A DNA stretch of 64,000 bases from Mycobacteroides sp. LB1 (GCF_013449725.1 NZ_JACCFF010000002.1:532540-596539), one strand, 5' to 3'; positions 45,459 through 54,471 are shown, counted from the first letter of the stretch. Notes: generated by a model from the letters alone, not told the origin. Program-made: numbers and translations.

Positions 45459-48173
45459 TCAGCCGCCCGCAAGCGCCTGTCGCGCATAGGCTCTCACATC
45501 CGCGTCACCGTCCTGAAGCGCCCCGGTCAGCGCCTCACGAACGGAAGGCTCCGTCGACGCCCACTGGCTCAGGCTCAACACCGCCGACTTGCGAACGTCC
45601 AGATGTGGATCGGCCAGCGCTCGTGAGAGCGGCGGTACGGCTTGCGCCGAGCGAGCCCCGGCCAAGGCGCGCACCGCTCCCTGTCGGATCTGCCAAGCCG
45701 GCTCCGTCAGCGCCTCCTCGACGGCGCCGAGGATCCGGTCATCCACCCCGAGTGCACCGACGGCCGTCAGTGCCGCGGCCCGCACCAGCGGATCTCGATC
45801 GCGCACCAGCGCCCGCACCGTCTCGTCACCGGCGGACAACTTCGCAAGCCCGTTGGCGACCGCGATACGCACCTCGCGATTGTCATCCCCGGCGGCGGTG
45901 GCGATGGATACCGCATCGTCCACGGATACCAAGGCGCGCACGGCCTCGATCCGGACCCGATGGTCCAGATCGCGTAGGGCCTCCACATATGCCGCCGGAT
46001 CGCCGACCCGCCGAGCGCTCGCCACGTACAAGGCGGTACCGCGCACCAACGGGTCGGACGCACTGACATGACCCCGGATCGCCGCGGGACCGTCGAGGAC
46101 CTCGACGAGTTCTCGTACTCCGTCGGAGGCCGTTCGGCGCACCGAGACATCGCTGTCCCCCAACGCATTCAGCAACGCGTGCTCGTAGCCCTCGGGGGTG
46201 TGCTCGGTCAGTGATGCGATCGCGGTGCGGCGCACGCCCGGGTCGTCATCGTCGAGGTACGGCGCCAGTTCCTGGACGGTGGGAGCCTCCAGGCTGAGTA
46301 CAGCGGCGATCCGGGGGGACGGCGGCTGCTCGGCCTCCGCAGCGATGACACTAGAAATCCGGGCCGCCGGGGCCTTTCCGCCGAGCAGCTCGGGTTGGTG
46401 CACCACGATCGGATCTGTCTCCCCCGACGGCAGGTCGTCGAGGCCGGGGACCGGGACGAAATACGGTGCGACTGGCCGTTTGAGGAAATCCATCTCGCCG
46501 CTGGCGCTCTTGCGCAGGTTCAGGTGATAGCGCCAATTCTCATCGTCGCGATCCGGCAGGTCGGCCCTGTCGTGGTACAGACCCCAGCGCGATTCGGTAC
46601 GGGTCAGCGACGAGCGGGCCGCCATCTCGGCGCAGTCCCTGATGAACGACACCTCGGCCGCCCGCATCAGCTCATGCGGGGTTCGCGCGCCGATCTGGCC
46701 CACCTCATCGGCCATCCTCTCGAATGTCTGCACGGCCAGTGAGAGTTTGGCCGCCGTCTTCGGCGGGGCCACATAGTCGTTGACGAAGCGGCGCAGCTTG
46801 TACTCGACCTGAGGTTGCGGCGGACCATCCGGATGACGCAGCGGGCGATAGATCAGTTCATGCGCCTCCTTGAGCTGGTCGACGGGAAATTCCAGCGGGG
46901 CAGCTGTTTTCGAGAGTGTGGAGGCCGCGTGCTCACCGGCCAGGTCGCCGTATACGAACGCGCCGATCATGTAGTTATGCGGCACGCAGGCCAGGTCGCC
47001 TGCCGCATAGAGACCCGGCACCGTGGTGCGGGCATGCTCGTCCACCCACACCCCTGATGCGGAATGACCACCGCATAAGCCGATTTCCGAGATGTGCATC
47101 TCGATATCGTGGGTGCGGTAGTCGTGTCCGCGGTTGGCATGGAAGGTGCCCCGAGTGGGTCGTTCGGTGGTGTGCAGGATGTTCTCCAGCGCAGACAACG
47201 TCTCATCCGGGAGGTGGCTCACCTTGAGATAGATGGGACCGCGTGCAGACTCGATCTCATTCTTGACCTCTGCCATCATCTGGCCGGACCAGTAGTCGGA
47301 GTCGACGAACCGCTCGCCTTGCGCATTCACCTGGTAGCCGCCGAAAGGGTTGGCCACATAGGCGCACGCCGGACCGTTGTAGTCCTTGATGAGCGGATTG
47401 ATCTGGAAACATTCGATCCCCGACAGCTCGGCCCCGGCGTGGTACGCCATCGCGTACCCGTCCCCCGCGTTGGTCGGATTCTCGTAGGTGCCATACAGAT
47501 AACCCGATGCCGGCAAGCCCAAGCGGCCGCACGGTCCGGTCGCCAGGACGACCGCTTTTGCGCCGACGGTGACGAACTCACCGGTGCGGGTATTGAAGCC
47601 GGCTGCCCCGACGGCCCTTCCCTCTTCGGTGAGTACGCGCACGGGCATGACCCGGTTTTCGATGCGGATCTTCTCGCGCATCGACTTCTGCCGTAGCACG
47701 CGGTACAGCGCCTTCTTGACGTCCTTTCCCTCGGGCATGGGTAGCACATACGCGCCCGACCGGTGCACACGTCGCACCGCATATTCGCCGTGCTCGTCCT
47801 TCTCGAACTTGACCCCGTAGCGTTCAAGACGCTGCACCATCGCGAAACCGCGTGTCGCCGTTTGGTACACGGTGCGCTGGTTGACGATTCCATCGTTGGC
47901 GCGGGTGATCTCCGCGACGTAATCCTCCGGTTCGGCCTTGCCGGGGATGACCGCGTTATTCACTCCGTCCATGCCCATCGCGAGAGCACCGGAGTGCCGC
48001 ACGTGCGCCTTCTCCAGCAGGATCACTTGGGCGCCGTTCTCGGCGGCCGTCAACGCTGCCATGGTGCCGGCGGTTCCGCCGCCGATAACCAGCACGTCAC
48101 AGTCAAGCCGGACGGCACTATCCAGTTCAGGAATCTCCATCGGCGCTCCATGCTCCTCACGCAAGCTGCTCAT
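45459..48173 (-). CDS. Fumarate-reductase/APS-reductase-alpha-type flavoprotein fused to HEAT repeats
   Basis: A 904-residue two-part protein. Residues about 25-600 form a succinate-dehydrogenase/fumarate-reductase-type flavoprotein: FAD motif VIGGGTAGTMAALTAAENGA, HSGALAMGMDGVNNAV in place of the usual His-flavin loop, CGGHSASGVWVDEHARTTVP and GLYAAGDLACVPHNYMIGAF. This version resembles the AprA-like branch. Residues about 637-904 are some nine HEAT repeats of about 30 residues (pattern DxxVRxxA). The ATG overlaps the ABC ATPase stop. It is the last gene of an operon with a two-cluster ferredoxin, so electrons probably pass between the two. Reaction unknown. Confidence 0.82.
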   Translation of the reverse strand: MSSLREEHGAPMEIPELDSAVRLDCDVLVIGGGTAGTMAALTAAENGAQVILLEKAHVRHSGALAMGMDGVNNAVIPGKAEPEDYVAEITRANDGIVNQRTVYQTATRGFAMVQRLERYGVKFEKDEHGEYAVRRVHRSGAYVLPMPEGKDVKKALYRVLRQKSMREKIRIENRVMPVRVLTEEGRAVGAAGFNTRTGEFVTVGAKAVVLATGPCGRLGLPASGYLYGTYENPTNAGDGYAMAYHAGAELSGIECFQINPLIKDYNGPACAYVANPFGGYQVNAQGERFVDSDYWSGQMMAEVKNEIESARGPIYLKVSHLPDETLSALENILHTTERPTRGTFHANRGHDYRTHDIEMHISEIGLCGGHSASGVWVDEHARTTVPGLYAAGDLACVPHNYMIGAFVYGDLAGEHAASTLSKTAAPLEFPVDQLKEAHELIYRPLRHPDGPPQPQVEYKLRRFVNDYVAPPKTAAKLSLAVQTFERMADEVGQIGARTPHELMRAAEVSFIRDCAEMAARSSLTRTESRWGLYHDRADLPDRDDENWRYHLNLRKSASGEMDFLKRPVAPYFVPVPGLDDLPSGETDPIVVHQPELLGGKAPAARISSVIAAEAEQPPSPRIAAVLSLEAPTVQELAPYLDDDDPGVRRTAIASLTEHTPEGYEHALLNALGDSDVSVRRTASDGVRELVEVLDGPAAIRGHVSASDPLVRGTALYVASARRVGDPAAYVEALRDLDHRVRIEAVRALVSVDDAVSIATAAGDDNREVRIAVANGLAKLSAGDETVRALVRDRDPLVRAAALTAVGALGVDDRILGAVEEALTEPAWQIRQGAVRALAGARSAQAVPPLSRALADPHLDVRKSAVLSLSQWASTEPSVREALTGALQDGDADVRAYARQALAGG

Positions 48174-48916
48174 CGCCCAACCAACTCCGTATGATTCAGC
48201 GCGGCAAGGATTTCAGCACGCAGCACGCTGCGGTCGACCTGGGCCTCGCGAGGTTCGGGGACATCCAGGAGCGCGCGCAGAGGCTGACCGGCTCGGCCCA
48301 GCACGGCAATCCGGTCCCCCAGTAACAGCGCCTCGTCGACATCGTGGGTCACGAACACCACCGTGGTGGGATGACTGCGCCAGGTGTCGATGAGTAGGCG
48401 TTGCATGCTGGCCCGGGTCTGCGCATCCAGCGCCCCGAACGGCTCATCCATCATGACCGCACGCGGAGCACCGGCCAGGCCGCGGGCCAGCTGGACACGC
48501 TGACGCATGCCACCCGACAGGCTCTTGGGCAGGTAGTCCTCGAAACCCGTCAGCCCCACATCGTCGATCCAGGCCTGTGCCGCCCCGCGCCGACCCGAGC
48601 GAGGCACACCGCCCAGCTTGAGCGCCAGTTCGATATTCGATTGCACGGTGCGCCAAGGTAAAAGGGCATTGTCCTGGAACACCATGGCCCGGTCGCGCGA
48701 GGTGGTGACAACCCTCTCGCCGTCGGCGCGGACGGTGCCCGATTCGGGTGGAAGCAGCCCCGCGATGGCGCGCAGCACGGTGGACTTACCGCAGCCGGAG
48801 GGCCCGGTCAGGACCAGGATTTCGGCGGGGCGAACGGTGAGGCTGAGGCCGTCCACCACGGTCCGCCCGCTGTAGCCAAGTGTCAGCTCATCCAGAACCA
48901 AGGTGGAGGCGCTCAT
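48170..48916 (-). CDS. ABC transporter ATP-binding protein (sulfonate/nitrate/taurine type)
   Basis: A 248-residue ATPase with Walker A GPSGCGKST (about residues 38-46), Q-loop MVFQDNALLPWRTV, signature LSGGMRQRVQLARGLAG and Walker B AVMMDEPFGALDAQT, then the H-loop VFVTHDVDEAL. The LLPWRTV Q-loop and DVDEALLLGDRI are typical of SsuB/TauB/NrtD. The ATG at 48916 overlaps the permease stop (ATGA); the longer open frame upstream is within the permease gene. It powers the importer encoded by the two genes upstream. Confidence 0.92.
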   Translation of the reverse strand: MSASTLVLDELTLGYSGRTVVDGLSLTVRPAEILVLTGPSGCGKSTVLRAIAGLLPPESGTVRADGERVVTTSRDRAMVFQDNALLPWRTVQSNIELALKLGGVPRSGRRGAAQAWIDDVGLTGFEDYLPKSLSGGMRQRVQLARGLAGAPRAVMMDEPFGALDAQTRASMQRLLIDTWRSHPTTVVFVTHDVDEALLLGDRIAVLGRAGQPLRALLDVPEPREAQVDRSVLRAEILAALNHTELVGR

Positions 48917-49782
48917 CGTCCCCCCTCCGCTCGGGGCAGCCAGCGAGTGACGCGGCGCCCCACCAACTCCACCGCGGCGGAGGTCAGGAACCCGAGCACA
49001 CCGATGGTGATGATCCCGACGAACACATCCGGATAGGCCAACACCGTGTACGACTGCCATGTGCGATATCCGACCCCCAAACGGCCCGAGATCATTTCGG
49101 CGGAGATCACGCATATCCAGGCGACACCGATGCCGACGGAAAGGCCTCCGAAAACCCCGGGGAGGCTGCCGGGCAGCACCACCCGCAGCAGCACATCCCA
49201 GCGACCGCCACCAAGGGTGCGAACCGATTCCTCCCACAGCGTCGGCAGGGCGCGTACCGCGTGCCGGGTGCTCACCATGATCGGGAAGTAGGCCGCAAGG
49301 AAGGTGATGAACACGATTCCGGCCTCATCGCTGGGGAACAACAAGATGGCCACCGGTACGATCGCAATCGCGGGAATGGGACGGGCCAATTCGGTGAGCG
49401 GACCGAAAATGTTCGCGAACAACGGTGATCGTCCCAACCAGATACCGGTGATGACACCCAGCGCCGCGGCCAAGCCGAATCCGGTGAGAATCCGGATGGT
49501 GGACTGGCCGAGGTCAAGCCAATACTCCTCGGTACCAATGCGCTTGGTGAGCGCGGAGACAATCTCGGTGACCGTCGGCAGCGTGTCGAAGCGCAGCCCG
49601 AAGCGCACCTTGTTGGCCGTCAAGAGCTGCCATAGGAGCACGGCGGCGCCCACCGAGGCCAACCGGATGGCCCAGGCGGTGTATCGCGCACTCAGTCGCC
49701 GCGATGTCGGGCCGGGGTCCACCGAGTCCAGCGCCACTGAAACGGCACTGGGCCGCGTTTCCAGGATGGGCAGGGTGCTCAT
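48913..49782 (-). CDS. ABC transporter permease (SsuC/TauC type)
   Basis: A 289-residue inner-membrane permease with about six helices. The coupling-helix EAA region is WEESVRTLGGGRWDVLLRVV followed by LPGSLPGVFGGLSVGIGVAW, and PLTELARPIPAIAIVPVAIL is a family signature. It begins with an ATG overlapping the stop of the binding-protein gene and ends overlapping the ATPase gene. One permease gene per system means it works as a homodimer. Confidence 0.92.
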   Translation of the reverse strand: MSTLPILETRPSAVSVALDSVDPGPTSRRLSARYTAWAIRLASVGAAVLLWQLLTANKVRFGLRFDTLPTVTEIVSALTKRIGTEEYWLDLGQSTIRILTGFGLAAALGVITGIWLGRSPLFANIFGPLTELARPIPAIAIVPVAILLFPSDEAGIVFITFLAAYFPIMVSTRHAVRALPTLWEESVRTLGGGRWDVLLRVVLPGSLPGVFGGLSVGIGVAWICVISAEMISGRLGVGYRTWQSYTVLAYPDVFVGIITIGVLGFLTSAAVELVGRRVTRWLPRAEGGR

Positions 49783-51188
49783 GACGCCGCCGCTAGTGCC
49801 TGCGTGTAATCCACCGGCGTGGCGCCGGGATGTCCGGAGATGTATCGGGTGGCACCCGCACTGGTGGTGAACGGGTGCAGCCCAGCAGAATCACGAACCC
49901 ACCAGGCGTGGTCGGCGAACCACCGGGTGCCCAGGTCGGTATCCGCGACGTAGGCGGCACGGACCTTCTGGCCGGCGGCGTTGGCTGCGTTAACGGCCTT
50001 GAGCAGCTCCTGCGCCGTGGCATAGACCTGCGTGGAATCCTTACCGTCGAACCAGATTTCGGCTGCCTGGCCCGGGTCTGCCCCCTCAGCCGGGCGCAGG
50101 ACCAGCGGGTTGACCTTGGCCGCCAACCCGGCCTCGTAGTTCTTCGAGCGAGTCGAATACGCCTGACGCAGCGGACCGTCTTGCACAAAGTCATCGATGT
50201 TGAAGTCGGCGAAGTCCCCTATCGATTTCAGGTAGGGCACATCGCTTTTGAACGCGTCGATGAGCGACGGCTTGAGCGTGGTGTCGAATGAAGTGCCGCC
50301 GGGCCCGTTATAGAGATAGACGACCTCCTGGGGCAGACCGCTCCCCTCAGCCACGATACGAGCCGCTTCGAGAGACTTCTCGTGGATGAAATCGGTGGCA
50401 TCGAGCTGAGCCTGCAGGAAGGCATCGAGCACCTCGGGATGCTGCTTGGCGTAGTCGCGGCGCACCACCACACCGTGGAAGGTCGGGACATTCAGCTCGG
50501 CCCCGTCGTAGAGCAGCTTGGCCTTCTTCTGGAAGACCAGCAGACCGGGCCAGGCCACGAACTGCGACAGCGCTTGCACCTGACCGGATTCCAGCGCCGA
50601 GGCACCAACCTGTGGCTGTTGGTTGAGCACCTCGACATCTTTGGTCGGGTCTAGACCGTCGTTACGCAGCGCCCGCACGAGCGTGCCGTGCCCCGCCGAG
50701 CCCACACTGGCGGACACCTTCTTGTCCCTCAACTCGGGGAGCGTTGTTATGGGCGAATTCGGGGGCACCACAACCATGTTCAGCGCGCCCTTGGCGTTGT
50801 AGCCGGTCACCGACACCAGCTCGGTGCGCGCCTTCTCATTGGCTTGGGTCTTGGATCCATTGATCAGCAGGGGGTAGTCGCCCATGGAGCCGATGTCGAT
50901 CTTCTCGGCGAGCATCTGCGCGGTGATCGGCGCTCCGGTGTCGTAGTCCTGCCATTGCACGGTGTATTTGGTTCCGGTCCGCGAGCCGACCTCTCCGAGC
51001 CGCTTCTCCAGGTATCCCTGGGCGCGCAGCAGCGTGCCGGCGGTCACGGTATTGATGGTCTTCGACTGATATCCGACAACGACGGTCACCTCGTTGGCCG
51101 AGCCGGATCCGGAGTCCAGAGAGCAACCGGTGGCAAGGGTGAGAAGCAGTGCCGTGGCAATAGAACTGAGAAGGGCTGTTCTCTTCAT
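49779..51188 (-). CDS. ABC transporter substrate-binding lipoprotein (SsuA/NrtA-like)
   Basis: A 469-residue lipoprotein with signal peptide (MKRTALLSSIATALLLTLAT) and lipobox LATGC, anchored on the outer face of the membrane. The mature part has the NMT1/SsuA-like fold: VVVGYQSKTINTVTAGTLLR, EKIDIGSMGDYPLLINGSKT and KKVSASVGSAGHGTLVRALR. It is longer than most SsuA proteins (about 320 residues), with an extra C-terminal region of about 100 residues (from about 350). The ATG at 51188 is chosen because it begins the signal peptide; the 5' extension lacks support. The ligand is unknown, perhaps an organosulfur or other small anion. Confidence 0.88.
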   Translation of the reverse strand: MKRTALLSSIATALLLTLATGCSLDSGSGSANEVTVVVGYQSKTINTVTAGTLLRAQGYLEKRLGEVGSRTGTKYTVQWQDYDTGAPITAQMLAEKIDIGSMGDYPLLINGSKTQANEKARTELVSVTGYNAKGALNMVVVPPNSPITTLPELRDKKVSASVGSAGHGTLVRALRNDGLDPTKDVEVLNQQPQVGASALESGQVQALSQFVAWPGLLVFQKKAKLLYDGAELNVPTFHGVVVRRDYAKQHPEVLDAFLQAQLDATDFIHEKSLEAARIVAEGSGLPQEVVYLYNGPGGTSFDTTLKPSLIDAFKSDVPYLKSIGDFADFNIDDFVQDGPLRQAYSTRSKNYEAGLAAKVNPLVLRPAEGADPGQAAEIWFDGKDSTQVYATAQELLKAVNAANAAGQKVRAAYVADTDLGTRWFADHAWWVRDSAGLHPFTTSAGATRYISGHPGATPVDYTQALAAAS

Positions 51189-51201
51189 GGGCTGTCCTGA
51201 C

Positions 51202-51429
51202 TTAACGAAGTAGGTAGGGCATGTTGACAGTGACTGCACCGGTGGGACACCGGGCCGCGCAGGGACCGCAGTACCAGCACTCGTCGACATGCATAAACGC
51301 CTTGCCGTTTTCCGGATTGATCGCCAGCGAATCAAGCGGGCAGATGTCCACGCACAATGTGCAGCCGTCGATACAGAGCGATTCGTCGATGGTGACCGGA
51401 ACGTCGATGCGGTTGTTGACTAGTGTCAT
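51202..51429 (-). CDS. Two-[4Fe-4S]-cluster ferredoxin (AprB-like)
   Basis: A 75-residue protein with two complete cluster motifs, CIDGCTLCVDICP and CWYCGPCAARCP, in the arrangement seen in bacterial ferredoxins and in the core of APS reductase beta subunits; VTIDESLC and FMHVDECWYCGPC support the latter. It lies 13 bp upstream of the binding-protein gene and 8 bp after the GntR gene. It is the probable electron partner of the HEAT-tailed flavoprotein at the end of the same operon. Confidence 0.9.
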   Translation of the reverse strand: MTLVNNRIDVPVTIDESLCIDGCTLCVDICPLDSLAINPENGKAFMHVDECWYCGPCAARCPTGAVTVNMPYLLR

Positions 51430-51437
51430 AAGAAGCC

Positions 51438-52181
51438 TCAGATGTCCCTTAATAGATTGCTGCGCAATGTGATTCGGTCACCGCGCATCCTGATGTACTC
51501 GAGGTCGACGGGGGTCCCGTCGTCGAGATGAGTCAACCGCTCCAGTAACAGCAGCGGGGCACTGTCCGGCACCTGGAGCGTCGCGGCCGAATGCGAATCC
51601 GCCGCAACGGCTTCCAGCGCCAAATTGGCCGATCCGAGCCTGCGCCCGGTCACCTGTTCGATCAGCGCGAAGATGTCATTGGTCTCAAGCTGATGCTCGA
51701 GCACCGCCGCACCGACGTCGGGCGTGAGGTACGTCTTATCGAGACTGAGCGGCAGGTCCCCGAGATAGCGCAGGCGTTCGATGAAGAAGACCCGTGAGCC
51801 GGCACTGAGGCGCAGTCGGTGCGCGACCGCCGGCGGGGCGTTCACCTCCTGAATGACGCGGACCTCGTTCCGGACGTCGCCGTACCCCTTGAACGTCTCC
51901 TTGAGCCCGAGGAGCGCGTCCAGTCCGTGCTCGTACTTGCGCAGAGCGACATGGGTACCGGTACGAGGTCCGCGCTCGATGAGGCCCTCATCCTTCAGCG
52001 CCGTGAGCGCCTCTCGGACCGTGTTGCGGGATACATAGAACTCCGCGGCCAGTTCCTGCTCGCTGGGCAGCCCGCCATCTGCGTATCCCCCGGCGTGGAT
52101 CTGATGACGCAGCACGTCCGCGACCAACCGCGCCTGATCGGCGCGCGGGCGGCGCAATGGCGTGGGCTCGGCACCGGCCAC
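51438..52181 (-). CDS. GntR/UTRA (HutC-type) transcriptional regulator
   Basis: A 247-residue regulator. The N-terminal winged helix (GGLPSEQELAAEFYVSRNTV, then REALTALKDEGLIERGPRTG, about residues 36-76) is followed by a UTRA ligand-binding domain (RVFFIERLRYLGDLPLSLDK; PLLLLERLTHLDDGTPVDLE, about residues 100-240). The GTG start has GGAGG five bases upstream. It is the first gene of the ferredoxin/ABC/flavoprotein operon and presumably senses the imported compound or its product. Confidence 0.9.
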   Translation of the reverse strand: MAGAEPTPLRRPRADQARLVADVLRHQIHAGGYADGGLPSEQELAAEFYVSRNTVREALTALKDEGLIERGPRTGTHVALRKYEHGLDALLGLKETFKGYGDVRNEVRVIQEVNAPPAVAHRLRLSAGSRVFFIERLRYLGDLPLSLDKTYLTPDVGAAVLEHQLETNDIFALIEQVTGRRLGSANLALEAVAADSHSAATLQVPDSAPLLLLERLTHLDDGTPVDLEYIRMRGDRITLRSNLLRDI

Positions 52182-52384
52182 GAGTCCTCCTGACGTGAGA
52201 CAACCTCGCCAACACGCTAAAGGCCTGCTCAGCGGCTACCGGCCCGGTGAAATCAAACTCTGTCAGGTCGCTTCCATTGCGCCGCTCACCACCTGCTCCG
52301 ACCTGGTACGGACCGCCGGGTGCGCACCATTGCGCCACTGCCGCCCTTGGCGCGGGATTGGATTCAGGGTGATCGGAACGGCGG
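52182..52384. promoter_or_regulatory. Promoter region of the GntR/ferredoxin/ABC/flavoprotein operon
   Basis: This 203-bp gap separates the GntR start from the 3' end of the LysR gene. It contains a direct repeat CCATTGCGCC at 52274-52283 and 52327-52336, and between them TCCG-N8-CGGA (inverted). One of these could be the GntR operator. No gene or terminator was recognised. Confidence 0.35.
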
Positions 52385-53254
52385 TCAGAGGACGGCGCGG
52401 GCCCGCTCCAGGAAGGTGCGTGCCGCGGGGCCGACCGGACCAGCCAGGCGCCACCCCAGGGCGAGGCGTCCGCGCAGCGCAGGCCGGATCTCCAATGCCA
52501 CCACCCCGTCCCGGTTTCGCAGGTACGGAGCGGGCACCACCGCGACACCGAGCCCCTGTTCGACGAGGGTCAGTAACGACCGCGGAGAGCTCGCTTCGAA
52601 GGCCACGTTCGGTGTGAGTCCCGCGCCTTGGCACGCGCTTTCCAGGATGGATCGAATGCCGCTGCCCGTCGGTAGGCAGATCAGGGTGCGCTCACAGAGC
52701 ATGTTCAGGGTGGCGGTACGGCGTTTCGCCAAGGGATCGTCGGCGGCAACCGCCGCCACCAGGGGCTGATCGTCGACGATGCGCAGACCTAGCCCCTCCG
52801 GTTCCTCGGCACCCAGAGCGAGGATGGCGCCGTCGAGCCGACCCGCACGCAGCCCGGCAATCAGCTCATCTGACTTGGCTTCGGCGAGGGTGATGGTGAT
52901 GGCCGGGTGGTCGTGATGGAAAGCCGAGAGCAGTGCGGGCAAGTCGGCACCGTGCGACGTGACGGTGCCGAACGCGATGTGTCCGCGCAACAATCCCCCG
53001 ATCTCATCGGCCGCCTCACGGACTCCCTCGACCGCGGCGAGAGCGGCTCTCGCATAGGGAACTACCGCCTCGCCGGCATCGGTGAGGCGGACCCGGCGCC
53101 CCGACCGATCGAATAGCTCCTGCCCCAGTTCGCGTTCCAGGAGCCGGATCTGTGCACTCACCCCCGGTTGGGCGACATGCAGTGCGCCGGCCGCTTTGGT
53201 GAAACTCGCTGCATCCGCCACGGCAACGAGGTAGCGGAGCTGATGAATCTCCAT
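52385..53254 (-). CDS. LysR-family transcriptional regulator
   Basis: A 289-residue LysR protein: winged helix at residues 1-60 (LRYLVAVADAASFTKAAGAL, then VAQPGVSAQIRLLERELGQE) followed by a two-lobe periplasmic-binding-like effector domain. It is divergent from the FAD monooxygenase across 71 bp, the classical LysR/target arrangement. A T-N11-A box overlaps its own start codon. Confidence 0.9.
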   Translation of the reverse strand: MEIHQLRYLVAVADAASFTKAAGALHVAQPGVSAQIRLLERELGQELFDRSGRRVRLTDAGEAVVPYARAALAAVEGVREAADEIGGLLRGHIAFGTVTSHGADLPALLSAFHHDHPAITITLAEAKSDELIAGLRAGRLDGAILALGAEEPEGLGLRIVDDQPLVAAVAADDPLAKRRTATLNMLCERTLICLPTGSGIRSILESACQGAGLTPNVAFEASSPRSLLTLVEQGLGVAVVPAPYLRNRDGVVALEIRPALRGRLALGWRLAGPVGPAARTFLERARAVL

Positions 53255-53267
53255 AACCTTTGATTAT
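53253..53267. promoter_or_regulatory. Putative LysR box (T-N11-A)
   Basis: ATAACCTTTGATTAT has ATAA/TTAT arms and the T-N11-A spacing of LysR-type sites. It begins within the lysR start codon and faces the divergent monooxygenase gene. Short AT arms can occur by chance. Confidence 0.35.
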
Positions 53268-53325
53268 AGATTCACTAACAGATAGATCTTGGACTTCTTC
53301 CTCGCATCGGCCGATGCTGGATGGC

Positions 53326-54471
53326 ATGAGCGAGAACAACACATCAATTGTCATTGCGGGAGCTGGCATCGGCGGGCTTACCGCCGCCCTGACCCTGCAC
53401 GCTGCGGGGTTCGACGTGACGGTGCTGGAGAGCGCCCACGAGGTCAAGCCACTGGGCGTCGGCATCAATATGCTTCCGCACGCGGTGGGCGTGCTCACCG
53501 AGCTCGGACTGAGCGCCGAGCTTGCCCGGATGGGCGTCGCCACCACCGAGATCCGATTCTGCGATAAACACGGCACCGTCCTCTACACGGAGCCTCGGGG
53601 TATCGCCGGGGGCTACCCCCACCCGCAGTTCTCGGTGCATCGCGGTCGGCTGCAACTCATGCTGCTCGATACCGTGCTGGAACGCATTGGCCCACAAGCA
53701 GTTCAGACGGGCCGCCGGGTCCTCGGGTTCGAGCGCGACGAGGCCGGCGTACGCGTACACACCGCGGACACCGAGTTCGAGGCGGCCGTTCTGGTCGGCG
53801 CCGATGGCGTGAACTCGGCAATACGCGCACAGCTACACCCGGCGGATCCGTTGCGCTGGTCGGGAGTGCGGATGTGGCGCGGCGCCGCCGATATCGGGCC
53901 CTTCCTCACCGGTAAGACCATGATCGCCGCGCACGATGACACCGATCACGAGCTCATCGCCTATCCGATCAGCGAGCGCACCTTGAACTGGGTGGCGTTG
54001 GCCCGCACCGATGATCCCGGGCAGCTCCCGGCCGGGGCGCGGTGGAACGACCCGGTCCCGGTAGATGAGGTGCTGGACTACTTCCCGGGCTGGGATTTCG
54101 GCTGGCTGGATATCGACAAGATGGTCCGCAGTTCCGCGCACATCGTTGAATATCCGATGGTGGACCGCGACCCGTTGTCGCACTGGGGCGAGGGACGAGT
54201 CACCCTGTTGGGCGATGCCGCTCATCCCATGTATCCGCTCGGCGCCAACGGCGGTTCGCAGTCCGTCGTCGACGCCCGTGTATTGGCGCAGGCCCTGTCG
54301 GAGTCGCCCGATGATCCCGCGAGCGGATTGGCCGCCTACGAGACCCAGCGCATCGAGGCGACAAGCCATGTGGTGCTGGCCAACCGAGCAATGCTCCGGT
54401 CCTGGGGCGAGGAGTCTCCGGACGAGCTGGAGAAGGTGGCGCGGTCGTACCGGCAGCGCACGAAGGCCTGA
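53326..54471 (+). CDS. FAD-dependent aromatic monooxygenase, PhzS-like
   Basis: A 381-residue class A flavoprotein hydroxylase. The FAD motif GAGIGGLTAALTLHAAG is at residues 9-25, the DG motif VLVGADGVNSAIRAQL follows, and the second FAD motif is LLGDAAHPMYPLGANGGSQS, which is closer to PhzS and related phenazine/hydroxybenzoate hydroxylases than to UbiH-type enzymes. It should hydroxylate an aromatic acid using NAD(P)H. I start at ATG 53326, which begins directly before the FAD fold; ATG 53314 is also possible. Probably controlled by the divergent LysR gene. Confidence 0.86.
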   Translation: MSENNTSIVIAGAGIGGLTAALTLHAAGFDVTVLESAHEVKPLGVGINMLPHAVGVLTELGLSAELARMGVATTEIRFCDKHGTVLYTEPRGIAGGYPHPQFSVHRGRLQLMLLDTVLERIGPQAVQTGRRVLGFERDEAGVRVHTADTEFEAAVLVGADGVNSAIRAQLHPADPLRWSGVRMWRGAADIGPFLTGKTMIAAHDDTDHELIAYPISERTLNWVALARTDDPGQLPAGARWNDPVPVDEVLDYFPGWDFGWLDIDKMVRSSAHIVEYPMVDRDPLSHWGEGRVTLLGDAAHPMYPLGANGGSQSVVDARVLAQALSESPDDPASGLAAYETQRIEATSHVVLANRAMLRSWGEESPDELEKVARSYRQRTKA

